This document shows positions 63,055 through 64,000 of a stretch of DNA of 64,000 nucleotides, piece after piece. Positions within the stretch are counted from its first letter, which is position 1; every line of letters begins with the position of its first letter. This DNA comes from an uncultured Ruminococcus sp. (GTDB taxonomy: Bacteria; Bacillota; Clostridia; Oscillospirales; Acutalibacteraceae). Below the pieces are notes generated by a model, which saw only the letters and a list, made by a program, of their open reading frames with translations, searched no databases and was not told where the DNA came from. Both the position numbers and the translations under genes were made by a program. The DNA lies in assembly GCA_902799245.1 (NCBI GenBank), contig CADBZY010000005.1, forward strand, positions 1 to 64,000, in the 5' to 3' direction.

Positions 63055-64000
63055 TTGGAGGAAAATGAGAATAATATGTATGTAAGCTCGCTCGGAGAAG
63101 GAATATCCTTCCGGTCGGTCTGGGAGACGAGATTCAAAGATGCTTGCATCGCGATTCATTTCGTTTTTCCCATGAACAGGGACGATGTCACTGTGAACGC
63201 GGTTCTCGGCTCGCTGCTTAACCGCTCGTGTGCGAAATACCGGCAATTTTCCGAGCTGGATCGTGCGCTTGCTATGCTTTACGGGGCATCCGTCAGAACT
63301 GCAATCACAATTTTCGGAAACTGTCAGATGTTAACCGTCGTAATAGGTTTTCTTGACGACAGATTTGTTCCGGGGGACGAATGTGTTTCCGGAGAATGTG
63401 CCGCGCTGCTCAGCGAGATTGTTTTTCGTCCGGTCGTCGGGGAAGACGGCCTTCTGTTTGACGGGGATGAAGTGGAGAGAGCTTTGAGAAACACCGAAGA
63501 GCGTATCAGATCTCGGATCAATGACAAGGAAGAATATGCTTCCGCACGATGCTGTGATATTATGTGCGAGGGTGAGCCGATGTCGATAGAGGCCGGCGGT
63601 TATCTTGAAGATCTGCCGGATATAACACGCGAGGCACTGACGAAGGCGTGGAGGAAGATTCTTTCTACATCGCTCGTGGAGATTATTACGGTAGGCGGTG
63701 TCAACCATGCGTCTGTCGAGAGGATTTTTGCCCGTGAATTTAAAGCGTTTGACCGTCACTGCGCGGAACTTCCAAGGCTTCCCGCGTACAAAGAGCCGAT
63801 CCAGGTCAAAGAAGTCACAGAGCGCATGGACGTACAGCAGAGCAAGCTGATCATGGGATTCCGGCTGCCGATCACGGAACCGGACGACAGGACAATGGCG
63901 GCCCGCCTGATGTCATTGCTTTTCGGCGGAGGAACGACAAGTCTGCTTTTCAACAATGTGCGGGAAAAGCAGGGTCTGTGTTATTACTGTTCGTCTGATT
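63055..64000 (+). CDS. M16-family YfmF-like protein (3' truncated)
   Basis: The first 315 residues of a protein that runs off the window. It matches the YfmF branch of the M16 (insulinase) family, linked with EF-P modification genes: ALAMLYGASVRTAITIFGNCQ, QSKLIMGFRLP, FGGGTTSLLFNNVREKQGLC. The zinc-binding HxxEH motif expected near residue 50 is absent, as is normal for YfmF, which pairs with an active YfmH-type protease likely encoded next. Start is TTG 63055 with GGAGGTG 7 bases upstream. Confidence 0.85.
   Translation, partial: MEENENNMYVSSLGEGISFRSVWETRFKDACIAIHFVFPMNRDDVTVNAVLGSLLNRSCAKYRQFSELDRALAMLYGASVRTAITIFGNCQMLTVVIGFLDDRFVPGDECVSGECAALLSEIVFRPVVGEDGLLFDGDEVERALRNTEERIRSRINDKEEYASARCCDIMCEGEPMSIEAGGYLEDLPDITREALTKAWRKILSTSLVEIITVGGVNHASVERIFAREFKAFDRHCAELPRLPAYKEPIQVKEVTERMDVQQSKLIMGFRLPITEPDDRTMAARLMSLLFGGGTTSLLFNNVREKQGLCYYCSSD

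Noticed and set aside
1-64000. Prophage, insertion sequence or integrated element
   Set aside because: No transposase, integrase, terminase or flanking repeats were found; the S24 repressor is the only phage-like gene and its neighbours are chromosomal.

Overview
The window reads as a chromosomal segment of a low-to-mid GC Gram-positive anaerobe of the class Clostridia, most likely in the Oscillospirales/Ruminococcaceae. The reasons are the gene orders era - YqzL-like - recO, rpmG - secE - nusG - rplK - rplA and pheB-like - hom - thrB, the many Cys-anchored lipoproteins, a Na+-translocating decarboxylase beta/gamma pair, DegV and AzlCD proteins, and strong Shine-Dalgarno sites. About ten genes look best started at TTG or GTG. 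The genus is inference. No rRNA, tRNA, CRISPR array, insertion sequence or prophage was seen.

Region by region. 1-5.2 kb: end of an unknown gene, a DUF1292 protein, a divergent DUF4956/VTC polyphosphate-polymerase pair, and a TrpXYZ-type ABC importer. 5.3-11.4 kb: a GH114-like lipoprotein, an S24-type self-cleaving repressor divergent from a small membrane protein with shared operator-like sites, a surface alpha-amylase lipoprotein, a short-chain dehydrogenase and a TSCPD protein. 11.5-17.9 kb: housekeeping run era, YqzL-like, recO, GNAT, mutS2 and a membrane-anchored protein. 17.9-22.1 kb, mainly minus strand: CofE-like ligase, DegV, MarR and a LuxR regulator fused to a multi-span membrane domain. 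22.2-30.9 kb: a DUF1232 protein, a lipoprotein, a membrane-tethered PP2C phosphatase, and a 1915-residue protein with tandem repeats of exactly 43 residues. 31-37.4 kb: YfhO membrane protein, HAD hydrolase, membrane-anchored VanX-like dipeptidase, tandem-Nudix fusion and azlCD. 37.4-48.4 kb: mnmA, an orphan solute-binding lipoprotein, a zinc-ribbon/PASTA pseudokinase, a minus-strand block (DegV, GT-C-like membrane protein, decarboxylase beta and gamma subunits) and a phosphodiester-glycosidase protein. 48.6-51.5 kb: rpmG-secE-nusG-rplK-rplA with structured leaders. 51.5-64 kb: TM2 protein, MATE exporter, the aspartate-family genes (ACT protein, hom, thrB, lysC), a lipoprotein, a USP-like protein, a G5/3D cell-wall protein, a phosphohexomutase, a small membrane protein and the start of an M16-family YfmF-like gene that runs off the end.

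How the genes work together. Several genes concern envelope building or sensing: YfhO, VanX-like, PASTA pseudokinase, 3D protein and lipoproteins. The best candidates for undescribed biology are the giant 43-residue-repeat protein downstream of the PP2C phosphatase, the pseudokinase that has lost all three catalytic residues, and the S24 repressor with its divergent small membrane protein. Two matching stem-loops before rplK and rplA, and an internal in-frame start in lysC, are the clearest regulatory features. All family assignments come from reading motifs by eye; no database search was run.
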